The notes: generated by a model not told the origin, from the sequence alone. Numbered from the stretch's first letter, positions 1 to 11,715 are shown. The stretch is 28,557 nt of DNA from Thamnocephalis sphaerospora (GCA_003614735.1 KZ992581.1:1-28557), one strand, 5' to 3'. Numbers and translations are program-made.

Positions 1-1802
1 CTGCTTTGCTGGTGCCTGGCTCATGCCACCGAATGCCGAGGCAAAAGTCGACTGCGAACCAGAGGGCATGCTACTAGAAGGCACGCCTTGTGCAAACGGC
101 AATACCAGCGTGCTGGGGCGCATTGGAGCAAGAGTGTTTGGGCGTGATGAAAGTGCCGGAGGTGGCCACAGTCGTGCCATCTGTGTTGCATCGGTCGGTG
201 TAGGAGGTGTCTCGATGTAGTTCATCAGACTAAAAACCATCTTGGGCTGCACTATAAGCCGACTTCTGCGCCGTGTTAAAGGCGTATCTACGCGATAGCT
301 CGACATTAGTGCACTATAGCGTGCCTACTGTGCTATTGCCAACCTACTGGCTTGCTCTGCTTGCACCTGGGGAGTACTAAGCATCACCTTCGAATCGGTG
401 ACTGTAAGTCCATAGTAGGCACAAAATTTGAGCAGCTCCTCGTTGTCGGTGAAGCCAAACATTGCAGCAAACTGGGGAATAGCTACTGCCGGTCGCTGCT
501 TGATGTTGACTGAAGCACAAAGCGAGAATAGGCTATGCTTGCGCACATTGATGAAAAAGTGCTCCAACATACAGGCTGTGAGAAATGTGGTTGCTGGATG
601 CGCAACGGTGCGGAAAAAACGTGCCATATTCACAGTGATGAATGATCCACTGCGCTGGTAGAGAGAATGGAAGCGCAGTGCCTGCTGGACCATGGGCGAC
701 TGATATACCTGCGGGCGATAATACTGGGCTTGGCGAAGTACATCCTTGTCGCCAAGATGCGCGACGAGATAGTAGGAGCGGAACTCGGCCTCGTTCGGGC
801 ACTCGATGCCAGCTATAAGCGCGTCGTCGTAGAATTCCTGCAGACTTTGAAGCACTGTAGTGTATGGCAATGATACCATCAGCACGCGTACGCTACTCAA
901 CCGCGTAACCATTGGCGACCGCGTACCTTTGCGCAGCTGCTCCATTTCCTGGCTTTCACTAAAACCGCTGCTTTCGCACAACAGATGCGTGCATGCAATA
1001 TGGAAACGTGCAATTTGCTCGTGTACTGCAATCGCCGATGGCCCCCGCTCGTTCTGTAGCGTGTAGTCCTGCCGAATCGACCGCATCCGGTCACGCACAA
1101 AAAAGTGTGTGTCCTCGATGCCGTGCACAGCCACAATATCGTGGATCAAATACCGTAGCGTACGCTAGCAATCGTGTGCCCATGATCGTTTGCCGCGTCA
1201 GTACAAACTACTCCGGCTGAGCTGCCATGCCGTTTACACGACTCGTACCTCAAGCACCGGTGGCGGTCGCACATCACACGGCAGCGGCTGCTCGTTTCCT
1301 GCTGCCGGTCGGTGAAAGGTCTTTACCGCCCGCGTATGATCGATGCGGTGCTTGGCGTTGGCCAGCTTTGGATCAAAGACATCAGTGGCGCGCACACGCT
1401 AAGGCGCTATCACGTCCGCCTACCTGCTCGTACTTGTCGATGCTTTTTTGATACTCTCGCTCTTCTCGCTCAAACTCTGGACACATGTCCTGGCATGTTC
1501 CAACAAAGCGAATGGCGCGCTTGAGATCTATACGCTTCTCCGGATCCTGCAGCAGGCCCTGTTCAATATACTGTCGACGAAGCGTCTCCCTACCCCGCTT
1601 TAGCTGTATGGAGGACGCGGTCTGATGAGCACCTGCAACGGCCGAGGCCATCTCGCGTCATTTAGCTAACCTCTTCGTAGCGGTTTGCATCAGGAGTATG
1701 CTCGAAACGCGAGCGGCGCTGTGTGGCGGACACTGCGCTCTGCATCCCCGGCTCGTCGTCCAGCGCCGACGTCGCCAATGCGCGGCGCCAAGTGCGATTC
1801 AT
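1..1802 (-). CDS. SAC3: Sac3/GANP-family mRNA export factor (3' end beyond window)
   Basis: Scaffold of the TREX-2 complex, which couples transcription to mRNA export at the nuclear pore. Exons on the minus strand: 1802-1671, 1603-1424, 1365-1249, 1164-927, 854-348, 287-1; all joins keep frame (487 codons seen, no stop, so the 3' end is missing). The N-terminal part carries the family signature GTCQDMCPEFEREERE, followed by FHRPAAGNEQPLP and DVRPPPVLERTL. The Sac3/GANP helical domain follows: FFVRDRMRSIRQDYTLQNE, LQEFYDD, CPNEAEFRSYY, and FAAMFGF near its end, then a proline/serine-rich stretch at the window edge. The start at 1802 is the first Met of the exon that splices in frame (NRYEE joined to LKRGRETLRRQ); a further upstream start is possible. 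Shares a 255-bp divergent promoter with the RBM39-like gene. Family assignment is very secure; acceptor choice at two introns rests on typical intron length. Confidence 0.93.
855..926 (-). other. Stop-free 72-nt intron in SAC3
   Basis: The gtacgc...ctacag segment is exactly 24 codons long and has no stop in the reading frame, so the unspliced message would still be translated. I call it an intron because removing it joins EQLRK to VLQSLQEFYDD, the usual Sac3 spacing, and it has a good donor, a gctgat branch-like site and a cag acceptor. Confidence 0.75.
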
Positions 1803-2057
1803 GCTTTTCGCGGCTGAAGCAGACCTGCACTATACGCCGTGTACTATACGCTGTATCGGCGTACTATAGACTGCCCTTGGAAGTGAAAAGGGCCGCCGCT
1901 GGCGTAGCAGTGGCGCAGTTAGGCGGTGGTGGACAGACGCGTGTTTTGGACAGAACAAGAGATGTATGCAGGTGTTTGTTTTTGGCTGAAGCCGTGGGCT
2001 CCCAATAGCATTCACACACTCTTCTCTATTCTGCATCGCTGCTGATTCAGTGCAACT
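1803..2057. promoter_or_regulatory. Divergent SAC3 / RBM39-like promoter region
   Basis: The 255 bp between two head-to-head genes. It contains three copies of ACTATA (starting at 1829, 1843 and 1863). The last two sit in GTACTATA blocks exactly 20 bp apart. No coding signal. The role of the repeated motif is unknown. Confidence 0.5.
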
Positions 2058-4319
2058 ATGGCAGACGACATTGATGTTGAAGCGCTACTGGACGCGCCGT
2101 TCAAGGTAATCTAAGCGCTGCGTTGCCCGACTTGGGCGCGTCATGCTAAAGGTTTATTTTCCATAGGCGGATGGTGTCTCGGTGGGTGCTGAGAGCCGAT
2201 CGCACAGCGAGCGAACAGGGTAAGTCTACTGCTTTGCTTTGCCTTGTCGTGCCCCGTCACGTCTAACGCTATATGCGACGGTGATAAACGAGCAGAAACG
2301 GGCATAGCCGACAAGTACGTGACGGGGAGCGGTCGCGATCGTCGAGGGTGCGGTCGCGCTCTCGTTCGCGGTCGCGCTCTCGGCATCGTTACCGTGACCA
2401 CAGTCGTGATCGTCACCGCCGCCGTCGCAGGTCTTACCGGAGTCGGTCACGGTCAAGCTCATCAGGTGGCCGTCGCCGGCAGTCTCCAGCGCGGCACCGC
2501 AGGCGTCGCTCGAGGACGCCCGAGCGCTCGCGGCACTGGGAGCAGTCGCGGCGCAACGTTCGGTGGGTAGGCTGCCGCAGCTAACTGGCTGCTCCGATAT
2601 ATAGTATGCTGACAAAACGCAGTAGTGGAAGACGTACCAGGTCGCCGTCCCCGGGCGTGGGCGATGCGGATCGTGATCAGCGTAGGTGTAGCGTAACCGA
2701 AATGGTGGCAGTTTAGCGCTGCTTCTAATGCGCCGCCGTAAATGTAGGGACGGTGTTTGTGATGCAGCTCGCAGCACGGCTAAAGAACAGTGAGCTAGCA
2801 GAGTTTTTCGCAAAGGCCGGCCGTGTTCGCGATGCGCGGATTGTCGTTGACAAAAACTCGGGGCGCTCAAAGGGGTGCGTGTATTATGGAGACGGCGAGA
2901 CGGTTGACATAGCGCTAACCATGTAGGCGCAACACGTTAGTGTTGCATACGTAGAGTTTTATTCGATGGAGTCGGTGCCAAGTGCGATTGCGCTGACGGG
3001 TCAGAAGCTGCTAGGTATTCCGGTGATTGTACAGCCAACTGAGGCGGAGAAAAACCGACTGGCCGCACAGGCTGCATTGGCTGCGTGAGTTGGAATGGCA
3101 CACGAGCTGCTTTTGCGGCACCGCGACTAACGGTCTGCATGGCTGCTACACGGTGTAGAACAATGGCCGACGACATTGCCTTCCGTCGCGTGCGCATCAG
3201 TGCTCTTCCGCCGCAACTTTCGGATGACGATGTTCAGAAGATGTTTGTGCCATTTGGATTTATCGATTCGGTTCAGCTGCAGCGGCCAGCGATCGGCGCA
3301 GAAGCTCAGGGCGCTGTGGCTTACATTGTGTACGTAACCCTAGTTATTACGGCCGCAGACGAGACGACATGCCGCTTACCGCTGCGCTGGAACCGCGCAC
3401 AGATATGCTAGGGCATCGGATGCACGCAATGCCTTGCTTAGCATGAACGGCTTTATGGTACTAAACAAACCGGTACGAACAAGTCGTGGTAAAGATATTA
3501 TCGGCGGAATCGCTGCTAACAGCAATATCGTCACCCATCTAGATCAAGGTTGAGCTTGCCAGTGACAATGTGCTACCAAGTGCACGTCTTGATGACAATC
3601 GTAGGTAGCAGCGATGATTGCTTGTTTAGCCTGTTGAACTGACGTGGCAACATGTATTGGTACTTTGCTCACAATATCGTAGTTGAGAACGAGGGATTCA
3701 GCCTTACCTCTCAGTCGCGTCATGCGCTAATGCAGAAATTGGCCAACCGTTCGACTGGACCTGATCCCTCGACACTATCGGCGTAAGTATATGTTATCTT
3801 TTTGCACTATTTGGTGCGCCTACTGCTCCTGCGACTAATTCTGGGCGAATATGCTTGTCAGCACACAACATTCACTTCCAACGACAATCACCTCGCGTGC
3901 TATGCTGCTGAGAAACATGTTTGATCCTGCCACGTAAGCTCGACTGTTACCGCCAGGCTCACACATAATCCGCGCTTACATCGTGAGCAATCTCTACAGC
4001 GAAACAGAGGAGAACTGGGCAAGCGAACTTGAGGAGGAGGTGTTTAGCGAATGCGAGAAATTTGGCAACATTGTACACCTGAAGCTGGAAAAGGATTCAG
4101 AGGTATGGCTGGCAGAAACGACAGACACTGGCACCATTCGCTGATGTGTGCGTGTGTGTATTGTAGGGCGAGGTGTACGTAAAGTTTGGTACGCCGCAAG
4201 GTGCCGAAAGCGCCATTCGCGCGCTAGACAAGCGCTGGTTTGCTGCTCGGCAAATTTCCGCCACACTCGTGCCCGAGGCATTTTACCATGCAAAGTATCC
4301 GCGAGCGGCGCAGCTTTGA
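2058..4319 (+). CDS. RBM39/CAPER-alpha/Rsd1-like splicing factor (SR protein with three RRMs)
   Basis: Nuclear RNA-binding protein of the U2AF-related RBM39 family, acting in 3' splice-site recognition. Thirteen exons: 2058-2105, 2167-2219, 2308-2562, 2623-2681, 2748-2874, 2941-3084, 3159-3329, 3412-3472, 3543-3600, 3683-3782, 3862-3933, 4000-4102, 4167-4319; 467 aa. It opens with [16 protein letters not shown], close to the start of human RBM39. An RS/RD-rich domain follows (about residues 25-110). RRM1 (about 139-220) has [12 protein letters not shown] and GRSKGVAYVEF. RRM2 (about 230-310) has VRISAL, but its RNP1 reads AQGAVAYIV and so lacks the usual aromatic residues. The C-terminal U2AF-homology motif (about 370-460) has NMFDPATETEENW and the RWF signature typical of UHM domains that bind ULM peptides. 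Converges on YTM1 with a 139-bp gap. Confidence 0.93.
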
Positions 4320-4458
4320 CCAGGTCATCATCGGCTTTGATCACGGCACTGTCAACCAATCTCTATACACATACACACGGCGCATATGTGCACGCAAGAA
4401 TTTCTGGGCACACGTCTATTGTGACTTTTGCTGCCACTCATCAGCAGTGTTGCAGCGG

Positions 4459-6291
4459 TCAAGCGCATGAGCGGATGTGCAGCGTGCAGTCTTCACCGCC
4501 GGATACTAGCCAACCATTGCGCCACTTGCAGCTTAGTACCTTGCTGCCTTCTGCCGCCTCCTTGACCGTGTAGAGAGGTGCCTGTGCGCGAATGTCTATC
4601 ACCTTGATGGTGGCGTCGTAGGCAGCACACGCCAACATGAATGGACTGTTGTCAGACCACGATAGTGAGGAAACCCATCCTTGTTTGGTGTTCATTGTTA
4701 GTTTCATGGCGGCAGCGTCTACGAATGATGTATGAGTGTAAGCGTAAAAGACAGTGCACGGGCAAGGCAGGCGACTCGGTACCTTTTGTGCGCAGATCCC
4801 ACACACGCACAGCACTGTCGCTGTGTGCTGTTGCCAGGAGTCCTGACGGTACGCTGTGATCCATACTATTGACGGGCTTGTTGCAATTCTGTAGGCAATG
4901 TTCAGTCAGTGCTCAGGTGCATGTCACAGCATTCAGCCGCCGATGCTTACCTGGTTTGATGTATTGATCGTGGATGCTGCGTCCCAGACCCGCAGCGTGT
5001 GATCCCAGCCGGCGCTGTACAGGACGCTCGGGTTGCGCTGGTCTACTGCCACTGCCATTACTGCGCCCGTGTGTCCAAGGAATGTAGTCGCCGCCGCCTA
5101 GCAGCCAGTATACGTTTGTCAGTCTGCACACTGATACCAACCGACAGCGGTGCACGTACCTTGGTCGGCGTTGCACCCTTTCGGCGTTTTCCAGAGAGCT
5201 CAATAGCCGCAGAAGCTTCTTCATCTTCGTCCATACCGTCCTCCGACACGCCCGTCTTCCATGCCTTCACTGTGCCGTCCCAAGACGCACTGTAGAGCTG
5301 TACAGGATATGAGTCTTTGCCAATACTTCACCATGTGCATTGGATACTCCAAGCTTACCACTCGATCGGCAGCACTTGCCGCTAGCGCTGTGATGCTTCC
5401 TTCGTGGCCAATGTACTTTAGCTTGGCCGTATCATCCGACTGGAGCAGGAAGAATAGGTTAACACTTGTCACGCGTTTGCATAGGCAGCGCTCGCTCCTA
5501 CGCACGTTCCACTCGATGATCGTCTGATCGTGCGAACCGGAAAAGAGACGAGCTGCATCTAGGCGTGATGTCGAGATTAAGTTGGCGTGACAAGCGCGGA
5601 ATAGACAGGCGCATTCTCGAGCTGCTCACTTTCAACTGATGCCGAAGCGAGCACCGCAGTGACAGGACCCTCGTGGCTGTTGAGCGTACGCACCAGCTCG
5701 GCGCTCTTGTTGAAGACGCGCACCACACCGTCATAGCATCCGGACACAATGGCACTGCCGCCGTGGACATCTCGTCAGTAGCCAAATAGACGCTGGCTGC
5801 CGCGCGTCGCGATCTAGTGCACTCACTCGCCCGCCAGATCCACTGCAGCAATCCAGTCGTCATGCGGGACGGTACCAAGATCGCTCGGTGGCCGCACAGT
5901 CACCGCATACTCTACATCAACGACGTTTTCCTGTCGATCGCACAATTAGTACCTTGAGATCAAACCAGCCTTTGCCGCCAACTCACCGTTGAAAGGTCGT
6001 TTTCCCTTAGATAGTCCGCAAGGCTGACGCGCAACAGCTTGCCATCGATGAAGAACTCGAATGGCGTGGGCGTATCTGGGCACGCGTGCAGTGTCAACAC
6101 TGGTGTGCAAACGGGCCGCGCTCGCTCGCCAGCTACATACCGGGTGTGCCAAGAAGATGATTGACAATCTCCGAGAGGCCATACCGCTTGAGACTGACGG
6201 GCACCAGGGTGGGCGCGTCTGTCACGGCATACTGCTCTTGTTTGGTGAAGAAGCGAATCTGCACCTGCTGCAAAGAAGCTGCGCCGTCCAT
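4459..6291 (-). CDS. YTM1: Ytm1/WDR12 ribosome biogenesis WD40 protein
   Basis: PeBoW (Nop7-Erb1-Ytm1) subunit acting in 60S pre-ribosome maturation in the nucleolus; its N-terminal NLE domain is the docking site for the AAA ATPase Rea1/Midasin in the family. Ten exons (minus): 6291-6141, 6075-5987, 5930-5827, 5754-5630, 5558-5506, 5439-5359, 5297-5160, 5097-4951, 4888-4783, 4679-4459; 404 aa, about family length. The NLE domain spans roughly residues 9-85 (QIRFFTKQEQYAV, FEFFIDGKLLRVSLADYL, VVDVEYAV). The linker PHDDWIAAV leads into WD repeats with LFSGSHDQTIIEW, YSASWDGTVKAW, a charged insert DEDEEAS..GKRRKG, SAGWDHTLRVWD, ATAHSDSAVRVWDLRTK and a final VSGGEDCTLHI. The start at 6291 directly precedes the NLE domain. 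The partner gene NOP7 lies 3.2 kb away. Confidence 0.95.
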
Positions 6292-6669
6292 TTTCAAGAC
6301 TTGTTGGCTCGCGATTCAGTAGGGTAGCGTAAGACGGCGCGCTAGCCTGTACAGAAGAAGTACGTAGAAGAGGAAGAGTAGCGACAACAACGATGGCCAC
6401 GGTGGTAGCAAAGTGGTCAAGATTAGACACCCGAAAAAAAAAGAAAAATCACAGTTGAACACTTCATCTCCCCATGCAATTTAGGCTGCCGACACAAGCG
6501 CGACGCATCAATTCGTGTATTTACGCTCCTTCGCACTGTACATAAGTGTGTGTTTGTATTTGTGTCGCGTCTTCGCGTGCGGTTAATGAGCGGCCCAAGC
6601 CCAGCATGGTTGGCGTAACGCTGCTGGCCAAAGACCCCTCGGACGCTGCAATCGTTGCAATCATTGTCG
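6292..6669. other. Intergenic: YTM1 5' flank / SRP1 3' flank
   Basis: 378 bp between two minus-strand genes. It holds a short A-rich tract near 6434-6447 (T-rich on the coding strand). No credible ORF, RNA gene or repeat seen. Presumably SRP1 3'UTR plus YTM1 promoter. Confidence 0.5.
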
Positions 6670-8692
6670 TTACTGCGGCGGCGGCTGCGAAAAGTCGAAG
6701 CCACCCTGCGGTGCGTCCATGTTCGTCTGGAAGGCAAACGTGCCCGTGGTGGCGTCGACTTGCGGGGCCAGACCAGTGTCCTCATCGTCCTCCTCGGAGA
6801 AGTACTTGTCGATGATGTGGTAGGCCTTCTTGTAAATCTCGACGTTGTCGTGGACCTGAAGGCTGTTGATCTTGTCCATGCCACCAGCCTCTTCGATGAA
6901 CAGCGCATACTGGTTCACACCACCGGTGCTGGCCTTCTTCTGGTCGCCAACCTTGAGAATGTTCTCGAGACCATCGAGCGCCACCTGGGTGATCTTGTTG
7001 TCCATGCTGCCCAGCAGGTCGCACAGCGGCTTGATGCAGCCGCGCTGCACCAGGTAATCAATCTGCTCTGGCTTGTGCAGGCCGCCGGACGTGGCGTTGG
7101 AGATGGCCCAGCATGCCTCCTTCTTGGTCTTAAAGTCGGCACTCTGCAGAATGTCGATAAGCGGCGGGATGATGTTGGTGTCCATCACAGCCTGGATCTG
7201 CGCGGTGTTGCCGGCAGTGATGTTGGAAATGGTCCAGCACGCCTCCTTGCGGATACCCTCCTTGGAGCTGGAGAGCAGGCCGAGAAGCGCCGGCAGCGCG
7301 CCGCAGTTGATGATCACCTGGGTCTGCACATCATCACCCGTCACGATGTTGCCCACGGAGCGTAGCGCCGGGGTCTGAACCGTGGTGAGACTGTGCCTAA
7401 TGGCGTGGAAGAGGGCGTGGTGCAAGGCGTGAGTATTGGATCAATACATAGGCTACGACACATCTGCCTCGAAAACTCACGTAAGCAGATCAACAAGGCG
7501 GCGGCAGATGCCGGTCTCGATCACAGCCTGGATCTTCTCGTTGACGCCATCGGACAAGTAGGAAATGGCCCAGCAGGCATCGGTAAGCACCTCATCGTCG
7601 TTCGAGTAGAGCAGGTTGGAGAGGACCGGAAGCGCCGGTGCAATCTACGATAGCGTCGCCAAAGTGATAGTCACATGCCAGGCAAAAAGTCAGCTACTCG
7701 TTGCCAGCATCTCGCCGAGCACCACTCCTCGGCATACGTACCAGCGCCCATTCGGGTTGCGGGTTCTTGCCACGGCAAAAGTTGGACAGTGTCCAGGTAG
7801 CATTGCGCAGCATGGACACCTTCGTCTCCACCGTGAGAAGCTGAAGAAGCGGCGGGAGAGCGCCATTCCGCAGCACGTAGTCGCGGCAGGCCGGGCTGTC
7901 ACCGGCAATGTTGCCCAAAGCCCAGACCGCCTGTTATCGGTTGTAGCGCCAGTGCATGTCAGACGAGTGGCCGTGATGCTGCGCCTGTCTGCACCGCTTA
8001 CCTGCTCGCGCACGTCGGCAACTGGGCTGTCGAGCAGCCTGATGAAGATAGGGACCGCTTCCGACTGGATAACCACCTGGGTCTGGTTCGAGCTGCCAGA
8101 CGCAATGTTGGTCAACGCCCACGCGGCCTCAAACTGGCAAAGTGGAATTGGTGGTCGTCAATCGTTAGCGCAACAAGCCAAGCCACTTTGGTGCAGGGCT
8201 GACCCACCTGAAGCAGCGAGTCCGCAGAGCTCAAAAACTCCACAAAGCGCGGCACCACACCGCAGTTGATGACCTCCTCGATCGGCGGGTTGCGCTCCTT
8301 GGACAGCAGCTTGCGGAACTTTGTGGTGGCAGCCAGCTGCTCTTCCGTGTTCTCCGAGTAGACGCCAGAGATCATGGCCGGCAGCTGCTCCTGAAACTAA
8401 GGGGCCACGGCGATAAGTGTTTATCCTGGCCGCGCAACATGCTCTGTTGCATCGCTGCCACTGTACCTACCTGCGCGTGAATAAGCGACGGAACGCCCTC
8501 ATCCTCGCTATCCGAATAGGTGGTGGGCAGCGGGATGTTCAGGTTGCGGCGCTTTGCAAGCGACTCCTGGCGCTTCTGCTTCCGGATTTCGACGCTCTGT
8601 TCCTCACGACGACGGCGCAGCTCGTCCGCCTTGAAGGCGCCCGTGGCCTTGAAGGCATCGCGCCGATGCGATGGAACGCGGTTATCAGACAT
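6670..8692 (-). CDS. SRP1: Importin subunit alpha (karyopherin alpha)
   Basis: Adaptor that binds classical nuclear localisation signals and pairs with importin beta for nuclear import. Six exons (minus): 8692-8471, 8396-8208, 8133-8002, 7930-7742, 7644-7481, 7396-6670; 540 aa, the usual length. The N-terminal importin-beta-binding domain is basic ([22 protein letters not shown]). Ten armadillo-type repeats follow, several with the W..N ladder that binds the signal peptide: [81 protein letters not shown]. The C-terminal part resembles fungal Kap60/Srp1 ([18 protein letters not shown], ending [11 protein letters not shown]). The start [15 protein letters not shown] is typical of fungal homologues. 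Divergent from NOP7. Confidence 0.97.
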
Positions 8693-9481
8693 GGCAGTTG
8701 GCGGTGACGTGTACACTGGCAAAAGGTAGAATGTCGTCGTCGAGTGAGCGTGAGATGACACAAAAGCGACGTGGACGCAGTGGCAAGCAGCAGTGGCGCA
8801 CAAACAGGCGACATGCCTGTCTGCGCAAGCTGCATCATGCACGCCGACCGCACACACACACAGCAGCACTGCCCCTCGCCGACCAGCGTACGCTCATGTC
8901 CTACCTGGTGACTACAGGAGGAGGAGAAGGAGGAGGAGGATGGGATCGCGTGCGCACACACACACACAAGCGAACAGTGCGAGAGCGTGTGGTTGTCCGT
9001 TGCAGCAGCCGGCGGTGGGCGCAGGTATCAGTGGCACTGGCTACAGTGAGCAGACAGGAAGGAGAAAGAAAAGCAGGCGGGTCAGCGGGCGACGCTTGCG
9101 CGCGGGGCGTTTGTTTTGCTCGCGATACTGCGGCGCTTTCGCATACGAGCGAACACGAAGGAAAAACTCGCTCGCAGCCACACAGTGTGGTCGGCACATG
9201 TAAAACTGGCAAGGAAAAAGAAATAGCAAGGCCAAAAAGCGGCGCTAAAGGCTTCTTTCTTTTTTTTATCGACCGTCCCAGTGAGGCCGCAGTAGTGGTA
9301 GACACGCTCTTTCCCTTTTGACATCGCCTCGCGTCTCCTAGTCCTACCGTCTGCCGCTGTGCACTGGTAGCAGCAACTGGCGTCTGGCTTGGTCGTGCGA
9401 CGCAATCGGCATCGTTCCGCTGTTTCTTGCACTCTGCGTACGCATAAGTCTTTCCGGAGCACCGCTCGATAGAACATAGCC
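8693..9481. promoter_or_regulatory. Divergent SRP1 / NOP7 promoter region with simple repeats
   Basis: 789 bp, the second-longest gap in the window. It contains a (CA)n run at about 8851-8862, a purine (GGA)n tract at about 8916-8940, a second (CA)n run at about 8955-8968, and a T-rich tract at about 9256-9267 close to NOP7. ORFs here are low in complexity and match no family. NOP7 starts in a good context (catagccATGG). Confidence 0.55.
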
Positions 9482-11600
9482 ATGGGTAAGCTAAAGAAGA
9501 AGAACACCTCGGGAGCCGCGGTGAAGTACATCACCCGCAACCAGGCGCTGAAGAAGCTGCAGGTGACGCTGGCCGACTTTCGGTAAGCAAGTCGCGTGTT
9601 GTGACGGAAGGATGGCCGGCGTGCTTACGCGCCCGCGTAGACGCATCTGCATCCTCAAGGGCATCTATCCGCGCGAGCCCAAGAACAAGAAGAAGGCCAA
9701 CAAGGGTTCGACCGCACAGCGCACGTTCTACTACTACAAGGACATCCAGTATTTGATGCATGAGCCGCTGCTGGACCAATTCCGCGATCACAAGGTGTTT
9801 ATGCGTCGCATCACCCGCTCGCTCGCCAAGAACGACCGGGCAACAGCTCGCTCTCTGCGTGAGAACCGTCCCATCTACACTCTGAACCATATTGTGCGCG
9901 AGCGGTATGTGTTTGCGGTTTTTGGCGGGCATACGGCCGACACGGTCCTAACACTCAAGTTTGTGGCATTGTTAGCTACCCGAGCTTTGTGGATGCGCTG
10001 CGCGATCTTGACGATGCGCTGTGTCTGGTGTTCCTTTTCTCCACTTTTCCCGTCGGCGACAAGATCAAGGCGCCGCTGGTTGCCGAATGCCAGCGCCTGA
10101 CGGCCGAGTTCCAGCATTATGTCATGCGTGCGCACTGCCTGCGCAAGGTGTTCCTGTCCATCAAGGGTATCTACTACCAGGCGGAGATCAAGGGCCAGCC
10201 GGTCACCTGGCTAGTGCCCTATCAGTTTGTGCAGCAGGTAAGCAGCTGGCGAGCCAGCATTCCGATTCCACTACGAATGCTAATCTTTGGTGTGGCGCAG
10301 ATTCCGGGTGACGTGGATCTGCGTGTGATGATGACCTTCCTCGAGTTCTACCGCACGCTCATCGGATTCGTCAACTATCGTCTTTACGATGAGCTTGGTC
10401 TGGTGTATCCGCCAAAGCTCGATCTCAGCAAGGATTCGGCGGCTGCTGGCATGGACGCGCTGAAGGTGGAGTCGAAGCAGATGGACTGGGCAAAGCACAT
10501 GAGCGTTGTTGAGCAAAAGGTGCCGACCGACGCGGCAGCGGCAGCGGAGCTACGCAAAGAATCTGAAAAGCGACTGCAAAGCTTGCAAGAAAAGCTGGCC
10601 GATATTGCCAGCGCCGAGATGGACGAGGATGATGACACGACGCCCAACGAGGACGACGACACGGCCATGGACACGGCCGAGTTTGCCGAAAACGAGGCGG
10701 GCGGCGAGGAGGGCGATGTTGCCAAGCCGCTCGATCTGGCCGGCCACGGTGGCCGTGCGCAGGAACTGTTTGCCGGTCGTGCGTTCTTCTTGTCGCGCGA
10801 GGTGCCGCGCAACTCGCTTGAGTTTGCACTGCGTTCCTGCGGTGCACATGTTGGCTGGGATGCTACCCTTGGCGCTACTTCGCCGTTTGCCGAGAACGAT
10901 GACCGCATTGCGTACCATGTCAGCGACCGCCCTGCTCAGGGTCATCGCTTCTTCGGCCGCGAGTATGTGCAGCCACAGTGGGTGTACGACTGCATCAACG
11001 CTGGAAAGCTGCTCGACACGGAGCCCTATCTTCCGGGTGCCACTCTGCCCGCACATCTGTCGCCGTTTGTACGCTACGAGGAGGGCGACTATGTGCCGGC
11101 CGAGGCCCGGGCACAGGCGGGCGAAGATGTCGAGGAGAGCGAGGAGGAGAAGGAGGAAGCGGCGGACTCCAGCGAAGAGGAGGTATGTATACTGCGTGCA
11201 CCTGTAACGGTCTTTGGACAGGCTGCTCACACTGCGATGTCTACTTAGGAGCAGCACCAGATGGAGCTGGAGGCGGAGGCTGCTGGTGTGCTGTTCTCAG
11301 ACTTCAAGGAGGGCGAGAAGGCATCCGGAAAGCGGAGTACGGCTGCACAAAAGGCTACCGAACGCCAGCTGGAGCAGGACAAGCAGCAGATGGCAACGAT
11401 GATGATGTCCAAAAAGGACCGCCGCCTGTACTCGAGCATGCGCCAGGAAAAGGAGAGGAAGGATGCCAAGGTAAGCTGCGGTGTGGAGGCGACGGTAGTG
11501 CTGCACACGGCACAGGGACTAATGCGCCTTGTCGACAACACAGACACGGAGGTTGCAGCGGAAGAAGGACGCACTCAAGGCCAGCGGCAATGCAAACTAG
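9482..11600 (+). CDS. NOP7: Nop7/pescadillo ribosome biogenesis protein
   Basis: PeBoW subunit needed for 27S pre-rRNA processing and 60S assembly in the nucleolus. Six exons: 9482-9582, 9641-9904, 9976-10237, 10301-11182, 11249-11470, 11559-11600; 590 aa. The pescadillo N-terminal domain begins [20 protein letters not shown] and includes [47 protein letters not shown] and [14 protein letters not shown] long acidic linker leads to the BRCT domain (about residues 360-450: [31 protein letters not shown]). The tail is acidic (EEEKEEA) and then holds the conserved [20 protein letters not shown], ending in a basic RKKDALK segment. BRCT domains of this family bind pre-rRNA or partner proteins. An AATAAA lies 110 nt after the stop. 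Confidence 0.97.
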
Positions 11601-11709
11601 TGTGCCGAACTGTATGGGCTACACGGCCGCGACAATTTCGACAATTTGCAAAGGGGTTTTGGCCATTGCGCCGCTTTACTGGAGGCAATGCTAGCATCGG
11701 TTGCAGTAA

Positions 11710-11715
11710 AATAAA
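11710..11715 (+). terminator. Candidate NOP7 polyadenylation signal (AATAAA)
   Basis: A perfect AATAAA hexamer 110 nt downstream of the NOP7 stop, before the convergent neighbour's stop at 11798. The placement fits a 3'-end signal; the cleavage site itself cannot be seen. Confidence 0.45.

Noticed and set aside
1399-1423. A 25-nt intron in SAC3
   Set aside because: Frame-compatible but far shorter than any other intron here; the 58-nt choice 1366-1423 also keeps frame and fits the family spacing.
6655-7365. Long plus-strand ORF (236 codons)
   Set aside because: It is the antisense shadow of the largest importin-alpha exon and has no family resemblance.
8671-9321. Plus-strand ORF of 216 codons between SRP1 and NOP7
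   Set aside because: Low-complexity, built from CA and GGA repeats, overlaps the SRP1 start and resembles no protein.
10550-11257. Minus-strand ORF (235 codons)
   Set aside because: Antisense shadow of the acidic linker and BRCT exon of NOP7.
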